Shown: positions 31,890 through 41,107, numbered from the stretch's first letter. The stretch: DNA of 64,000 nt from Actinomadura xylanilytica (GCF_030283145.1 NZ_JASNWE010000004.1:248001-312000), one strand, 5' to 3'. The notes: generated from the sequence alone by a model not told the origin. Translations and numbers: made by a program.

Positions 31890-33338
31890 TCAGCTCGCGG
31901 AAATGCAGATGTTCTTCACCTGGGTGTAGGTGCGCAGCGCTTCGAAGCCCTTCTCGCGGCCGTAGCCGCTCAGCCCGGTGCCGCCGAACGGGGTCAGCAC
32001 CGAGTCGCCCGAGCCGAAGCAGTTGACGTAGACCTGGCCGGCCGCGACGCGGCGGGTCAGCCGGACGCCGCGGCCGAGGTCGCGGGTCCACACGTAGGCG
32101 GCGAGCCCGTGCCCGGTGCCGTTGGCGATGGCGACGGCCTCGTCCTCGCCGGTGAACGGGACGACGGTGAGCACCGGCCCGAAGATCTCCTCGCGGGCCG
32201 CCGCGGCGTCCGGGCCGAGCCCGGTCAGCACGGTCGGCTCGACGAACCAGCCGGCGGACGTGCCGGGCGCGGCGGGACGGCCGCCGCCGAGCGCGACGGT
32301 GGCGCCGGCCCGGACCGCGGTCGCGACGTGCCGCTCCACCCGGTCCCGCTGCCCCTGACTGATCAGCGGGCCGACGTCGGGGTCGGCCGCGCCGGGTCCG
32401 ACGCTGAACGCGGCGGCCCGCGCCGCCACCCGGGCCACGAACGCGTCGTGCACGTCGGCGTGCACGACGGCGAGGGACGGAAGATCGCAGCTCTGCCCGG
32501 TGGCCTCGACGAACCCGCGGGCGAGCTGGTCCGCGGCCACGTCCAGGTCGGCATCGGGGAACACCAGCGTCGGGGACTTGCCGCCCAGTTCCAGCACGCA
32601 CGGGGTGACGGCCGCAGCCGCAGCCGCCGCGACCGCGCGGCCGGTGCCGACGGAGCCGGTGAAGGTCAGCAGCCCGAGGCCGGGGTGCCGGCTGAGCGCC
32701 GCGCCCGCCTCGGCGCCGTCTCCGTGCACCAGGTTCACCACCCCGGGCGGGAAGCCCGCGGCGGTGACGATCCGGCCGAGCAGCGCCGTGGTGTGCGGGG
32801 CCAGCTCGGGCGTCTTCAGCACCGCGGTGTTCCCGGCCGCGAGCGCGGCGGCCAGGCTCCGCGACGCCATGTTCAGCGGGAAGTTCCAGGCGTTGATCTG
32901 CCCGCAGACGCCGTGCGGCTCGCGGACGGTGAAGTCGACCACGCCCGGCCCGACGGGCAGCTGCTCGCCGTGCAGCGCGGGGGCGGCGCCGCCGAAGAAC
33001 TCGAAGTAGCGGGCGGCGAGTTCCACGTCCGCGCGGGCCTGGGCGAGCGGCTTGCCGCAGTCGCGGGTCTCGGCGGCGGCCAGCGCGGTGGCGTCCGCGC
33101 GCAGCCGGCGGGCGACGTCGAGCAGCAGCCGGCCCCGTGCGGTCGGGGTGGTGTCCCGCCACTCCCGGTCGTAGGCGCGGCGGGCCGCGGCGACGGCGGC
33201 GTCCACGTCGGCCGCGCCGCCGCGGGCGAAGTCGGCGACGGGCTCGCCGGTCGCCGGGTCGAAGCTGGTGAAGGTGCGGCCGTCGGCGGCGGCGGTCTCG
33301 GCGCCGTCGATCAGCAGCCCGTACGCGGGGCGGGTCAT
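31890..33338 (-). CDS. Aldehyde dehydrogenase family protein
   Basis: 482 residues from the ATG at 33338, overlapping the stop of the FAD subunit. ALDH motifs: AWNFPLNM (oxyanion Asn), TFTGSVGTG (NAD site), LELGGKSPTLVF (general-base Glu), GQSC (catalytic Cys) and EEIFGPVL. After the Cys the sequence is DLPSL rather than the usual xAxSR, a local oddity. In hydroxyproline operons the corresponding enzyme oxidises 2-oxoglutarate semialdehyde to 2-oxoglutarate; that role is inferred. A 44-base gap, the only one in this operon, separates it from the DapA-like gene. Confidence 0.93.
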   Translation of the reverse strand: MTRPAYGLLIDGAETAAADGRTFTSFDPATGEPVADFARGGAADVDAAVAAARRAYDREWRDTTPTARGRLLLDVARRLRADATALAAAETRDCGKPLAQARADVELAARYFEFFGGAAPALHGEQLPVGPGVVDFTVREPHGVCGQINAWNFPLNMASRSLAAALAAGNTAVLKTPELAPHTTALLGRIVTAAGFPPGVVNLVHGDGAEAGAALSRHPGLGLLTFTGSVGTGRAVAAAAAAAVTPCVLELGGKSPTLVFPDADLDVAADQLARGFVEATGQSCDLPSLAVVHADVHDAFVARVAARAAAFSVGPGAADPDVGPLISQGQRDRVERHVATAVRAGATVALGGGRPAAPGTSAGWFVEPTVLTGLGPDAAAAREEIFGPVLTVVPFTGEDEAVAIANGTGHGLAAYVWTRDLGRGVRLTRRVAAGQVYVNCFGSGDSVLTPFGGTGLSGYGREKGFEALRTYTQVKNICISAS

Positions 33339-34708
33339 CGTTTCTCCTCGGGGTCGGTGGCGGCGCGCACGGCGCCCATCGGCAGTGGGCGGACCGGGAA
33401 CCGGACGGACGGCGGCGCGGTCCGCGCCGGGCCGTGGCCGCGCCGGGCGAGCAGCCCGCTGAGGGCGGGCGCGCAGATCCGGGACTGGCAGGCGCCCATG
33501 CCCGCGCGCGTCCACAGCTTCAGCGCGTGCAGGTCGGCGACGCCGCCGTCCAGGGCGGCGTCGACCTCCCGCCGGGTCACCTCCTGGCAGCGGCACACCT
33601 CGGTGTCCGGGCCGGGCCAGGACGCGGCGCCGGGCCCGGGACGGAACATCCGGTCCATCCCGATCCGGAACGCCTCCAGTCGGGCGAGGCGGCGGCGCAG
33701 CCGGCGGACCCGGCCAGGGTCGGCGGCGCGGCCGGTGAGCTCCGCGGCGAGCAGCGCGCCCGCGAGCCGTCCCTCCAGCTCGGCGCGCTGCGAGCCGCCG
33801 ACCCCGGCGCAGTCGCCGACGGCGCGGACGCCGGGCGCGGTGGTGCGGAACTCGGCGTCCCGCACCGGCCGCCAGGTGAGCCGCTGCGCGTCCCACTCGA
33901 TCTCGGCGCCGCACTGCGCGGCCAGGTCGGACGACGAGGAAAACCCGTGGCTGAGCAGCACCGCGTCGCACTCGATCAGTTCGCCGGGCGCCTCGGTGAA
34001 CGACCAGTCGGGGTGCAGCCGGCCGAGCCGGACACCGGTGACCCGGCCGTCGCCCTCGATCGCACGGACGCCGGTGCCGGTCCGCACCCGGACGCCGGCG
34101 AGCGCGAGCCGCGCCCCGTAGCCGGCGCCCTGCGCGAGCAGCGCCGGTTCGGCGAGTGCCCGCGCCGCGTCCCGCCAGTGCCGGGCGCCCGGCCGGGCCG
34201 CCTCGGCGACGGCCGCGACGCGGACGCCCGCCGCGGCGAGCTGGCTCGCCACGGCGAGCAGCAGCGGCCCGGTCCCGGCGACGACAGGGCGGCGGAACGG
34301 GAACACCCCGCTGCCCTTGAGGAATGTCTGTGCGGCGCCGGCCGTCATGACGCCGGGCAGCGTCCAGCCGGGCACCGGCAGCACCTTCTCCGCGGCGCCG
34401 GTCGCCAGCACGACCGCGCGGGCCCGCGCCGTCCACAGCTCGCCGTCGCTGGTCAGCACGGCCTCCCGGCCGTGGAACCCGTGGCACACCACGCCGGGCC
34501 GGAACGTCACCGGGCCGTCCGCCTGGGGCCCCGGGGCGGGGTCGGCGAACCGGCGCCGCCCGATCTGCCCGCCGGGCCGCTGGTTCTCGTCCACGACCAG
34601 CACGGTCAGCCCGCGCCTGGCGGACTCCGCCGCCGCGGCGAGCCCGGCCGGGCCCGCCCCGACGACGAGCACGTCCGGCTCCGCCGGCTCCGCCGTTCCG
34701 CCGTTCAT
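33335..34708 (-). CDS. FAD/NAD(P)-dependent oxidoreductase subunit with C-terminal 2Fe-2S domain
   Basis: 457 residues from the ATG at 34708. The N-terminal FAD fold is VLVVGAGPAGLAAAAES, with a second dinucleotide fold around FPFRRPVVAGTGPLLLAVA and a late FAD contact VRAVGDCAGVGGS. The C-terminus has four cysteines (VCRCQEVTRREV, then GACQSRICAPAL), a BFD-like iron-sulfur domain. This is the architecture of the alpha subunit of HcnB/opine oxidase/D-hydroxyproline dehydrogenase complexes. ATGA overlaps on both sides couple it to the other two subunits' genes and the ALDH. Confidence 0.9.
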   Translation of the reverse strand: MNGGTAEPAEPDVLVVGAGPAGLAAAAESARRGLTVLVVDENQRPGGQIGRRRFADPAPGPQADGPVTFRPGVVCHGFHGREAVLTSDGELWTARARAVVLATGAAEKVLPVPGWTLPGVMTAGAAQTFLKGSGVFPFRRPVVAGTGPLLLAVASQLAAAGVRVAAVAEAARPGARHWRDAARALAEPALLAQGAGYGARLALAGVRVRTGTGVRAIEGDGRVTGVRLGRLHPDWSFTEAPGELIECDAVLLSHGFSSSSDLAAQCGAEIEWDAQRLTWRPVRDAEFRTTAPGVRAVGDCAGVGGSQRAELEGRLAGALLAAELTGRAADPGRVRRLRRRLARLEAFRIGMDRMFRPGPGAASWPGPDTEVCRCQEVTRREVDAALDGGVADLHALKLWTRAGMGACQSRICAPALSGLLARRGHGPARTAPPSVRFPVRPLPMGAVRAATDPEEKR

Positions 34709-34989
34709 CTCGGTTCCTCCCCTTCGGTGTCGATGCGCATCCCGGCGGCGACGGGCGTGATGCAGGCGCGCGTCCCGGCGACGCCGTCGACCGTCACCGC
34801 GCACTCGTGGCACGCGCCCATGCCGCAGAAGACCGCGCGGGGCGCGCCGCTCGGGCGGCTCGTCCGCAGGACGATCCGGCCGCGCAGCGCCAGCGCCGCG
34901 GCGACCGACACCGCGGCCGGCACCTGCACCGGGACGCCGTCCAGGACGACCTGGACCGTCCGCGTCTCCCGCGTCTCCCGCGCCGTCAC
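34705..34989 (-). CDS. (2Fe-2S)-binding small subunit of the dehydrogenase
   Basis: 94 residues from a GTG at 34989 that overlaps the upstream stop (GTGA). The cysteine motif is VFCGMGACHECAVTVDG followed by TRACIT, as in HcnA-type ferredoxin subunits, and GVPVQVPAAVSVAAALA forms the ubiquitin-like fold. It passes electrons between the FAD subunits on either side. The size is normal for the family. Confidence 0.9.
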   Translation of the reverse strand: MTARETRETRTVQVVLDGVPVQVPAAVSVAAALALRGRIVLRTSRPSGAPRAVFCGMGACHECAVTVDGVAGTRACITPVAAGMRIDTEGEEPR

Positions 34990-36215
34990 GAGACCTCCCC
35001 GGCGGCCTCGGAGTGCCCGGCGAACCGGTCGGGCGCGAACGCGTCGAGCGCCGCATCCAGCACCTCGCCCGGCGCGGGTCGGCCGAGTACGGCCGCCGTG
35101 ACCAGCTCGGCGGTCACCGGCGCCAGGCCGACGCCCTCCCCCTCGTGCCCGGTCGCGAGCACGTAGCCGGGGATCGCGCCGGACTCGCCCACGATCGGGC
35201 GGTTGTCGGGCGTCCAGGGCCGCAGCCCGGCGAACGACCTGATCGCCCGCACCCGCGCCAGCCCCGGCAGGAACCCGACGGCGCGGGCGACGATCGCGGT
35301 GAACAGGTCCGGGTCGACGTCGGTGCGGGCGCCGCAGAACCGGCGGCTGCTGCCGAGCAGCAGGTTGCCGCGGCCGGTCGGCTCGGCCACGAACGCGACC
35401 GCGGGGCGCGTCCCGTCCCCCGCCGCGGCGCGGTCGGCCATGTAGCCCGCCTCGGTGACGGTGCGCCGGATGAGGCCGGGCGCCTCCTCGGTCACCACCA
35501 GCACGCCCTGCCGGGGCCGGATCGGCAGCGGGACGAGCCCGCCGGCGTCCAGACCGGGCGACCACACGCCCATCGCGTTGACGACGTGCGGCGCGGCGAA
35601 GTCGCCGCGGTCGGTCCGGACGCCGCGGACCCGCCCGTCCCGGCCGGTGAGCAGCCGGAGCGCGCGGACGCCCCAGTGCGTCCGGCAGCCGTGCCGGACC
35701 GCGTCGCGGAGCAGCGCGGCGACGGCGCCCGGCGGGTACACCGACGCGTCGTCGTGGCAGTCGACCGCGCCGGCGAGGCCGGGCCGCAGCGCCGGTTCGC
35801 GCCGCCGAAGCTCGTCGCCGTCGACGTGCTCGGCGCGCACCCCGGCCGCGTGGAGCCGGGCGACCCGGCGCGGCGCGCCGGCGTCCTGCTCGGGGTCGGC
35901 GAAGAACACGAGGCTGCCCCGCTGGTGGAAGCCGAGTCCGCCGTCCAGCTCGCCGTCCCACCGCCGGTACGCCTCGATGCTGCGCAGGGTCAGCCGGACG
36001 CCGAGGTCGTCGTGCTTGGTCTGCACCAGCACGTTGCCGTCGCAGCGGCCCGAGCTGCCGGCCGCCGGGCCGGCCGCCTCGACGAGCGCGACGTCGGCGC
36101 CGGCCCGACTCAGCTCGCGCGCCACGGCGGCGCCGACGATCCCGCCGCCGAGCACCAGTACGTCGGCACTGATTCGTGCGCCTGGTTCGGTGACTTGGTG
36201 GAAAACGCTCGTCAT
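34986..36215 (-). CDS. FAD-dependent amino-acid oxidase/dehydrogenase subunit (DadA/glycine-oxidase fold)
   Basis: 409 residues, with GGAGAAGGGG just before the ATG. FAD motif VLVLGGGIVGAAVAREL, then LVEAAGPAAGSSGRCDGN, PHVVNAMGVWSP and the C-terminal RPWTPDNRPIVGE...LATGHEGEGVGLAP, typical of the DAO family. It is the substrate-oxidising subunit (HcnC/LhpB-like), producing an imine from a D- or cyclic amino acid. It is the first gene of the operon, divergent from a LysR regulator. Confidence 0.9.
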   Translation of the reverse strand: MTSVFHQVTEPGARISADVLVLGGGIVGAAVARELSRAGADVALVEAAGPAAGSSGRCDGNVLVQTKHDDLGVRLTLRSIEAYRRWDGELDGGLGFHQRGSLVFFADPEQDAGAPRRVARLHAAGVRAEHVDGDELRRREPALRPGLAGAVDCHDDASVYPPGAVAALLRDAVRHGCRTHWGVRALRLLTGRDGRVRGVRTDRGDFAAPHVVNAMGVWSPGLDAGGLVPLPIRPRQGVLVVTEEAPGLIRRTVTEAGYMADRAAAGDGTRPAVAFVAEPTGRGNLLLGSSRRFCGARTDVDPDLFTAIVARAVGFLPGLARVRAIRSFAGLRPWTPDNRPIVGESGAIPGYVLATGHEGEGVGLAPVTAELVTAAVLGRPAPGEVLDAALDAFAPDRFAGHSEAAGEVS

Positions 36216-36287
36216 CGCCCCTTCTCCGGTTCGGTGTTGGCGATGAAGCTAGTGACAGGACGCACGGCCCGGCTCTACGCTTCGGCC
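36216..36287. promoter_or_regulatory. Divergent control region (dehydrogenase operon / LysR)
   Basis: 72 bases between divergent starts. It contains TTCGGTGTTGGCGATGAA, a TTC-N12-GAA imperfect dyad of the size bound by LysR proteins. Placement between regulator and operon makes it the likely binding site; not proven by sequence. Confidence 0.4.
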
Positions 36288-37229
36288 ATGAGTGATTCAG
36301 AAGCCGAATCACTGGCCGGCTGGCGGGAGGACGGCGCCGACCTGCCGCAGCTCGACGATCTGCGGATGTTCGTCGCGATCGCGCGGGCGGGCAGCCTGCG
36401 CGCGGCGGCCGGAGCGCTGTTCACCTCGCAGCCGACGCTGTCGCGCTCGGTGGCGCGGCTGGAGGCGCGGCTCGGCGTGCGGCTGCTGCGCCGCGGCGCC
36501 CGCGGCGTCGAGCCGACCCGGCACGGCGAGGCGCTGCTGGTGCAGGCGCAGCGGGTGCTGGCCGCCGCCGCCGACCTGCGCCGCAACGTGACGGCGCTGG
36601 CGTCCGGGACGCTGCGGCTCGGCGCCACCGCCACCTCGGCGCGGCGGCTGCTCGCGCCGTTCCTGTCCGAGTGGATGCCCGCGCATCCGGGCGTCCAGGT
36701 CACCGCGATCGAGGACAGCGAGCGGCGGCTGCACGCGCACCTGGAGACGGGGCGCTGCGACATCGCGATCGTGTCGGGGCCGCTGTCCGCGCAGACCGCG
36801 TCGGTGCACCTGATGACCGCGCAGGTCATCGCGCTGTTCCCGCCGGGCCATCCGGCGTCGCGACACGACCGCCCGGTGCGGGTGCCCGACCTGGCGGGCG
36901 AGCCGCTGCTGGTGAACGGGACGGCGTTCCCGTCCACCGCGCTGCTGCTGCGCGCGATGGACGCGGCGGCGGCGCGGCCGGACGTCGTCTACGAGTGCAC
37001 GGCGGGCCAGACGCTCGCCGCGATGGCCGAGGCGGGGCTCGGCGTGGCGGTCTTCGCCGACACCGCCGACCTGCGCGGGTTCAGCCTCCCGCGGCACGAC
37101 GTGCTGGACGCGGCGGGGACACCGCTGCGCTTCGACCTGTACGCGGCGTGGCCGCGGGACACGGCGCCGGGGTGGGTGCGCGAGTTCGCGATCGAGCTGT
37201 CCACATTCCACCGATCGGTCGTGATCTAG
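36288..37229 (+). CDS. LysR-family transcriptional regulator
   Basis: 313 residues from the ATG at 36288. The N-terminal HTH (LDDLRMFVAIARAGSLRAAA, TSQPTLSRSVARLEARLGV) and the periplasmic-binding-like effector domain (LRLGATATSARRLLAPFL, MAEAGLGVAVFADTADL) are complete. It is divergent from the seven-gene FAD dehydrogenase operon and should activate it in response to the substrate. No clear Shine-Dalgarno sequence precedes the ATG, so translation may be leaderless or weak. Confidence 0.9.
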   Translation: MSDSEAESLAGWREDGADLPQLDDLRMFVAIARAGSLRAAAGALFTSQPTLSRSVARLEARLGVRLLRRGARGVEPTRHGEALLVQAQRVLAAAADLRRNVTALASGTLRLGATATSARRLLAPFLSEWMPAHPGVQVTAIEDSERRLHAHLETGRCDIAIVSGPLSAQTASVHLMTAQVIALFPPGHPASRHDRPVRVPDLAGEPLLVNGTAFPSTALLLRAMDAAAARPDVVYECTAGQTLAAMAEAGLGVAVFADTADLRGFSLPRHDVLDAAGTPLRFDLYAAWPRDTAPGWVREFAIELSTFHRSVVI

Positions 37230-37419
37230 CCCACACGGGCCGCCACCGCCCGCCCGGGGCGCCAGTCAAACCCACAGGTCAAGGGCAAAAGCTAGACAAT
37301 CCACAAAACTTCGCCACACTTTACTAGCAGGGAATTGACAACAATGAATGTGCTAAAACCCCTGAGAGGTCGGTGAGCCTGAGGTCGGCGAGCGACCGGC
37401 TCGCATGGAGAGGATCTTC

Positions 37420-38289
37420 ATGAGCACATCGGAGGCCGTCGCGATCGGGCAGGTGGTCGACACCGCGCGCTATCCCCTCGCGGACCCGGCGAGCGGCGAT
37501 TGGCGTTCGGTGGTCGCCCGCACCCGGCGGGAACTCCGCGAGGCCGGATGCAGCGTGCTGCCGGATTTCATCAGACCGGCACTGGCGGACGTGCTGCGCC
37601 GGGAATGCGCGGCCCTCGCCGACCTGGCGCATGACGACGTCGAAACGGTCAACGCCTACAACATCGACGTGACCGCTCCGCTACCGGAAGGCCACCCGGG
37701 CCGCATCACCGCCGAACGCGGCAACGCCTTCGTGGCCCGCGACCAGATCCCCGCCGACCTGCTGATCCACCGGCTCTACACCAGCGAGCCGTTCCGCCAT
37801 TTCGTGGCGAGCTGCTTCGGGCTGCCACGCGTCCACGAGCTCGCCGACCCCCTGGCCGGCCTGTGCCTCAACGTCGTCAACCCGGGCATGGAGCACCCGT
37901 GGCACTTCGACACCAACGAGTTCACCGTCAGCATGCTCACCCAGGAGCCGCAGGCCGGCGGCGTCTTCGAGTACTGCCCCAACATCAGGTCCGCGCACGC
38001 CGAGAACCTCGCGGACGTCCGGGACGTCCTCACCGGACGCGGCGGCCGGACGGTCCGCCGCCTCACCCTGCGGCCGGGCGACCTCCAGCTCTTCAAGGGC
38101 CGCTACTCACTGCACCGGGTGAGTTCCGTGCAAGGCCGCACCGCCCGCCATTCCGCGATCTTCGCCTACAGCGAGCGCCCCGGGGTCATCGGCAGCGTGG
38201 CCCGCACCGAACAGCTTTTCGGCCGTGTTCTCCCCGAACATCTGGCCGCCGCCAAAAGCGCCGTACGGGTCGACCAACTGCTGGATTGA
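37420..38289 (+). CDS. Fe(II)/2-oxoglutarate-dependent oxygenase, BesD/HalD-like
   Basis: 289 residues from the ATG at 37420 (GGAGAGG 6 bases upstream; an ATG at 37405 is weaker). The jelly-roll iron site is WHFDTNEFTVSML (HxD near residue 160), with the distal His in GRYSLHRV and 2OG-binding Arg in TARHSAIFAYSERPG. The QAGGVFEYCPNIRS segment is typical of the amino-acid-modifying BesD/HalD group. Asp is present where halogenases have Gly, so it should hydroxylate rather than chlorinate. It is followed by methyltransferase and carnitine acyltransferase genes. The AT-richer 190-base upstream region probably holds its promoter. Confidence 0.85.
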   Translation: MSTSEAVAIGQVVDTARYPLADPASGDWRSVVARTRRELREAGCSVLPDFIRPALADVLRRECAALADLAHDDVETVNAYNIDVTAPLPEGHPGRITAERGNAFVARDQIPADLLIHRLYTSEPFRHFVASCFGLPRVHELADPLAGLCLNVVNPGMEHPWHFDTNEFTVSMLTQEPQAGGVFEYCPNIRSAHAENLADVRDVLTGRGGRTVRRLTLRPGDLQLFKGRYSLHRVSSVQGRTARHSAIFAYSERPGVIGSVARTEQLFGRVLPEHLAAAKSAVRVDQLLD

Positions 38290-38360
38290 GCAGCCGGCCG
38301 GCGGTTCGCACCGCCGTTTGCTCCATCGCCTGCTCTGTCCCGCCAGAGAGGAATGCGACC

Positions 38361-39275
38361 GTGCCTGCCGACTCCACCGGAAAAGTCTCCCTCGACCACA
38401 TCTACACGCAGCCCGATCCGCGCGCCTACTTCGGTACGCTGCGCGAACTCGGCTACTGCATCCCGCAGGGCGCAAAACCCCATTTCGCCGCGCTCATCAG
38501 CGAATACCGGGAAGTCCGGAAGGTGCCCGCGCCGACCGTCCTGGACATCGGCTGCTCCTACGGCATCAACGCAGCGCTGTTGAAATGCGACGCAACCATG
38601 GACGAACTGTACGAGCGCTACGCGGGCGGCGACGCGGCCACGCTGCCCCGCGCCGCGCTGCTGGCCCGTGACCGGGAACTGGTCCGTTCCCGCGGCCGCT
38701 CCGGGCGGGCCCGGTTCATCGGCCTGGACACCTCGGACCGGGCCCTGTCGTACGCGCTCGCGGCCGGGTTCCTGGACGGCGCGGTCAACGCCGACCTGGA
38801 GCGGAACGAGCCGACCGGACGGCAGCGCGCCCAGCTCGCCGGCGCCGACCTGGTCGTCTCCACCGGCTGCCTCGGCTACGTCACCGAGCGCACCATCTCC
38901 CGGGTCGTCGCCGCGAACGGCGACCGCAGGCCGTGGATGGCGCACTTCGTGCTGCGGATGTTCCCGTTCGACCCCATCGCCGCGTGCCTGGCGGACGCCG
39001 GGTACGAGACCGTCCGCTCCGAGGGCCTCTTCAAGCAGCGCCGGTTCGCCACCCCGCAGGAGCAGTCGCAGGTCCTCGACACGCTGTCGGGGATCGGCGT
39101 CGACCCGCGCGGGCTGGAGACCGAGGGCTGGTTCTACGCCGGGCTCCACCTGTCCAGGCCGCGCCGCAAGGCCGCCCGCACCATCGTCGACCTCGCGTCC
39201 GCCCGCCCTGCGCCCGGCCTCCGCCCGGCCGGAGCCCGGGCACCCCTGCACCGTCCAGACAGAGGATTGAATTGA
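38361..39275 (+). CDS. SAM-dependent methyltransferase-like protein
   Basis: 304 residues from a GTG with GAGAGGAA 8 bases upstream. The SAM-binding motif is TVLDIGCSYGINAALL; FIGLDTSDRALSYALAAGFLD gives the second strand, and ADLVVSTGCLGYVT the fourth. The N-terminal YTQPDPRAYFGTLRELGY stretch is probably substrate-related. It lies in the middle of the oxygenase-acyltransferase cassette and its stop overlaps the TTG start of the next gene. It likely methylates the same small molecule (N- or O-methylation, inference). Confidence 0.82.
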   Translation: MPADSTGKVSLDHIYTQPDPRAYFGTLRELGYCIPQGAKPHFAALISEYREVRKVPAPTVLDIGCSYGINAALLKCDATMDELYERYAGGDAATLPRAALLARDRELVRSRGRSGRARFIGLDTSDRALSYALAAGFLDGAVNADLERNEPTGRQRAQLAGADLVVSTGCLGYVTERTISRVVAANGDRRPWMAHFVLRMFPFDPIAACLADAGYETVRSEGLFKQRRFATPQEQSQVLDTLSGIGVDPRGLETEGWFYAGLHLSRPRRKAARTIVDLASARPAPGLRPAGARAPLHRPDRGLN

Positions 39276-41107
39276 ACAGCCGCCATGAGGAACCCACCCC
39301 GACCTTCGGCCACGAGGCCGGCCTGCCGAGGGTCCCGCTGCCCGCGCTGGAGGAGAGCTGCGAGCGGTTCGTCGCGTGGTGCGAGCCGCTGCTGACCCCG
39401 GACGAGCTCGCCGCGACCAAGGCCGGGGTCGCCTCGTTCCTGCGCCCGGACGGCCCCGGCCGCAGGCTCCAGGCGGCGCTCCGGGACTACGACGCGACCG
39501 AGGGCGTGCAGAGCTGGCTCGACACGTTCTGGCCCTACCGCTACCTGGGCCGGCGCGACCGCATCGCGGTGAACGCGAACTTCTTCTTCCTGTTCCGGGA
39601 CGCGTGCCTCCAGCAGGCCGAGCGCGCCGCGTCGCTGATCAGCGCGGCCGTCGGCTACAAGCTGCGGCTCGACGAGGAGCGCGTCCCGCCGGTCGTCCAG
39701 CGGGGGCGGCCCCTGTCGATGGAGCAGAACAAGGCGCTGTTCTCCTCGACGCGCATCCCGGGCGCCGTCCAGGACACCGTCCGCGGCCCGTACAGCCGGG
39801 AGTGGCCGGGCCCGTCCGGCGAGCGGCACATCGTGGTGTTCTTCCGCGGCACCATGTTCCGCTTCGAGGTGCTCGGCCCGGACGGCCGGCCGCACACTCC
39901 GGACGAGCTGGTCGCGGGCCTGCGCGCGGTCATGAAGGACGGCGCGACGCGGGCCCCGACCGACACCTCCGTCGGGCACCTCACCACCAAGGCGCGGGCC
40001 GAGTGGGCGGCCGACCGGGAGGCGCTGCTCGCCGCCCACCCCGGCAACGCCGCCGCGCTCGACACCGTGCAGCGGGCGCTGTTCTGCGTCTGCCTGGAGG
40101 ACCTCGCGCCCCGCGACACCCTGGAGGCGAGCGACCACCTGCTGCACGGCGACAGCGGCAACCGGTGGTTCGACAAGGCCGTGTCCCTGATCGTGTTCGC
40201 GGACGGCTCGGCGGGCGTCAACATCGAGCACTGCGGCCTGGACGGCACCACGGTCCTCAGCTTCGTCGACGCGGTGCTGGGCGAGGCGCCCGCCGCCGTG
40301 TCCGCCGCGTCCGGCGCACCCGGCTGGCCCGGCGGGACCGTCCCGGCCGTAGCGCCCATCAGGTTCGGGCTCGACGACGACCTGCGCGACAGCGTGCGCG
40401 GCGCCGCCGAAGCGTTCGCCGACTACGCGGCCGGCACCGCCACCACCACCGTGTCGTTCGACGACTTCGGCGGCGACCGGGCCAAGGAGCTGCGCACCTC
40501 ACCGGACGCGTTCGCGCAGATGGCCTACCAGCTCGCCCACCAGCGCGCGAAGGGCCGCATCGGCGCCACCTACGAGTCGATCGCGACGCGGCAGTACCGG
40601 AACGGACGCACCGAGGCGATGCGCGTCGTCACCCCCGAGGTGCTGAGGTTCGTCGCCGCGATGGACGACCCCGGGGCGGACGCCGCGACCCGCACGGCCG
40701 CGTTCCGCGCCGCCGCCGCCGCGCACGTCGAGCGCGCCAGGGACTGCCAGTCCGGCCGCGCGCCCGAGCAGCACCTGTGGGAGCTCCAGCTCATCCAGAA
40801 GCGGCGCGGCGAGGAGCTCGGCGTGACCGCGGAGCCCGCGCTGTACCGGTCGCCCGGCTGGCTGGTCATGCGGGACGACTACCTGAGCACCAGCTCCGCC
40901 CCGTCCGCCGGCATCCAGTACTTCGGGTTCGGGGCGACCAGCGAGCGGTGCATCGGCGTCGCCTACGTCCTGCTCCCCGACCGCCTCAACGTCTACCTGA
41001 GCACGCCGCTGCCCGTGGCGGACGCGATGCACGCGTTCGCCGACCGGCTCCGCGAGGCGGTCCGCGAGCTGCACGACCTCCTCGCGGCCGACGTGCGGGA
41101 GGGCTGA
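39272..41107 (+). CDS. Choline/carnitine O-acyltransferase family protein
   Basis: 611 residues. No ATG or GTG fits the N-terminus; the TTG at 39272 overlaps the upstream stop (TTGA) and has AGAGG 6 bases before it. Family marks: LPRVPLPALEESCERF at the N-terminus, NANFFFLF, the catalytic His in GVNIEHCGLDG (near residue 317) and the STS substrate motif in YLSTSSAPS (near 538). These enzymes move acyl groups between CoA and the hydroxyl of carnitine-like molecules. They are rare in bacteria, and this one is coupled to an oxygenase and a methyltransferase. Confidence 0.88.
   Translation: MNSRHEEPTPTFGHEAGLPRVPLPALEESCERFVAWCEPLLTPDELAATKAGVASFLRPDGPGRRLQAALRDYDATEGVQSWLDTFWPYRYLGRRDRIAVNANFFFLFRDACLQQAERAASLISAAVGYKLRLDEERVPPVVQRGRPLSMEQNKALFSSTRIPGAVQDTVRGPYSREWPGPSGERHIVVFFRGTMFRFEVLGPDGRPHTPDELVAGLRAVMKDGATRAPTDTSVGHLTTKARAEWAADREALLAAHPGNAAALDTVQRALFCVCLEDLAPRDTLEASDHLLHGDSGNRWFDKAVSLIVFADGSAGVNIEHCGLDGTTVLSFVDAVLGEAPAAVSAASGAPGWPGGTVPAVAPIRFGLDDDLRDSVRGAAEAFADYAAGTATTTVSFDDFGGDRAKELRTSPDAFAQMAYQLAHQRAKGRIGATYESIATRQYRNGRTEAMRVVTPEVLRFVAAMDDPGADAATRTAAFRAAAAAHVERARDCQSGRAPEQHLWELQLIQKRRGEELGVTAEPALYRSPGWLVMRDDYLSTSSAPSAGIQYFGFGATSERCIGVAYVLLPDRLNVYLSTPLPVADAMHAFADRLREAVRELHDLLAADVREG

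Noticed and set aside
37420..38289. Radical halogenase (BesD/HalD) call
   Set aside because: The iron site has HxD (WHFDTNEF); halogenases of this group have Gly in place of Asp, so a hydroxylase is more likely.
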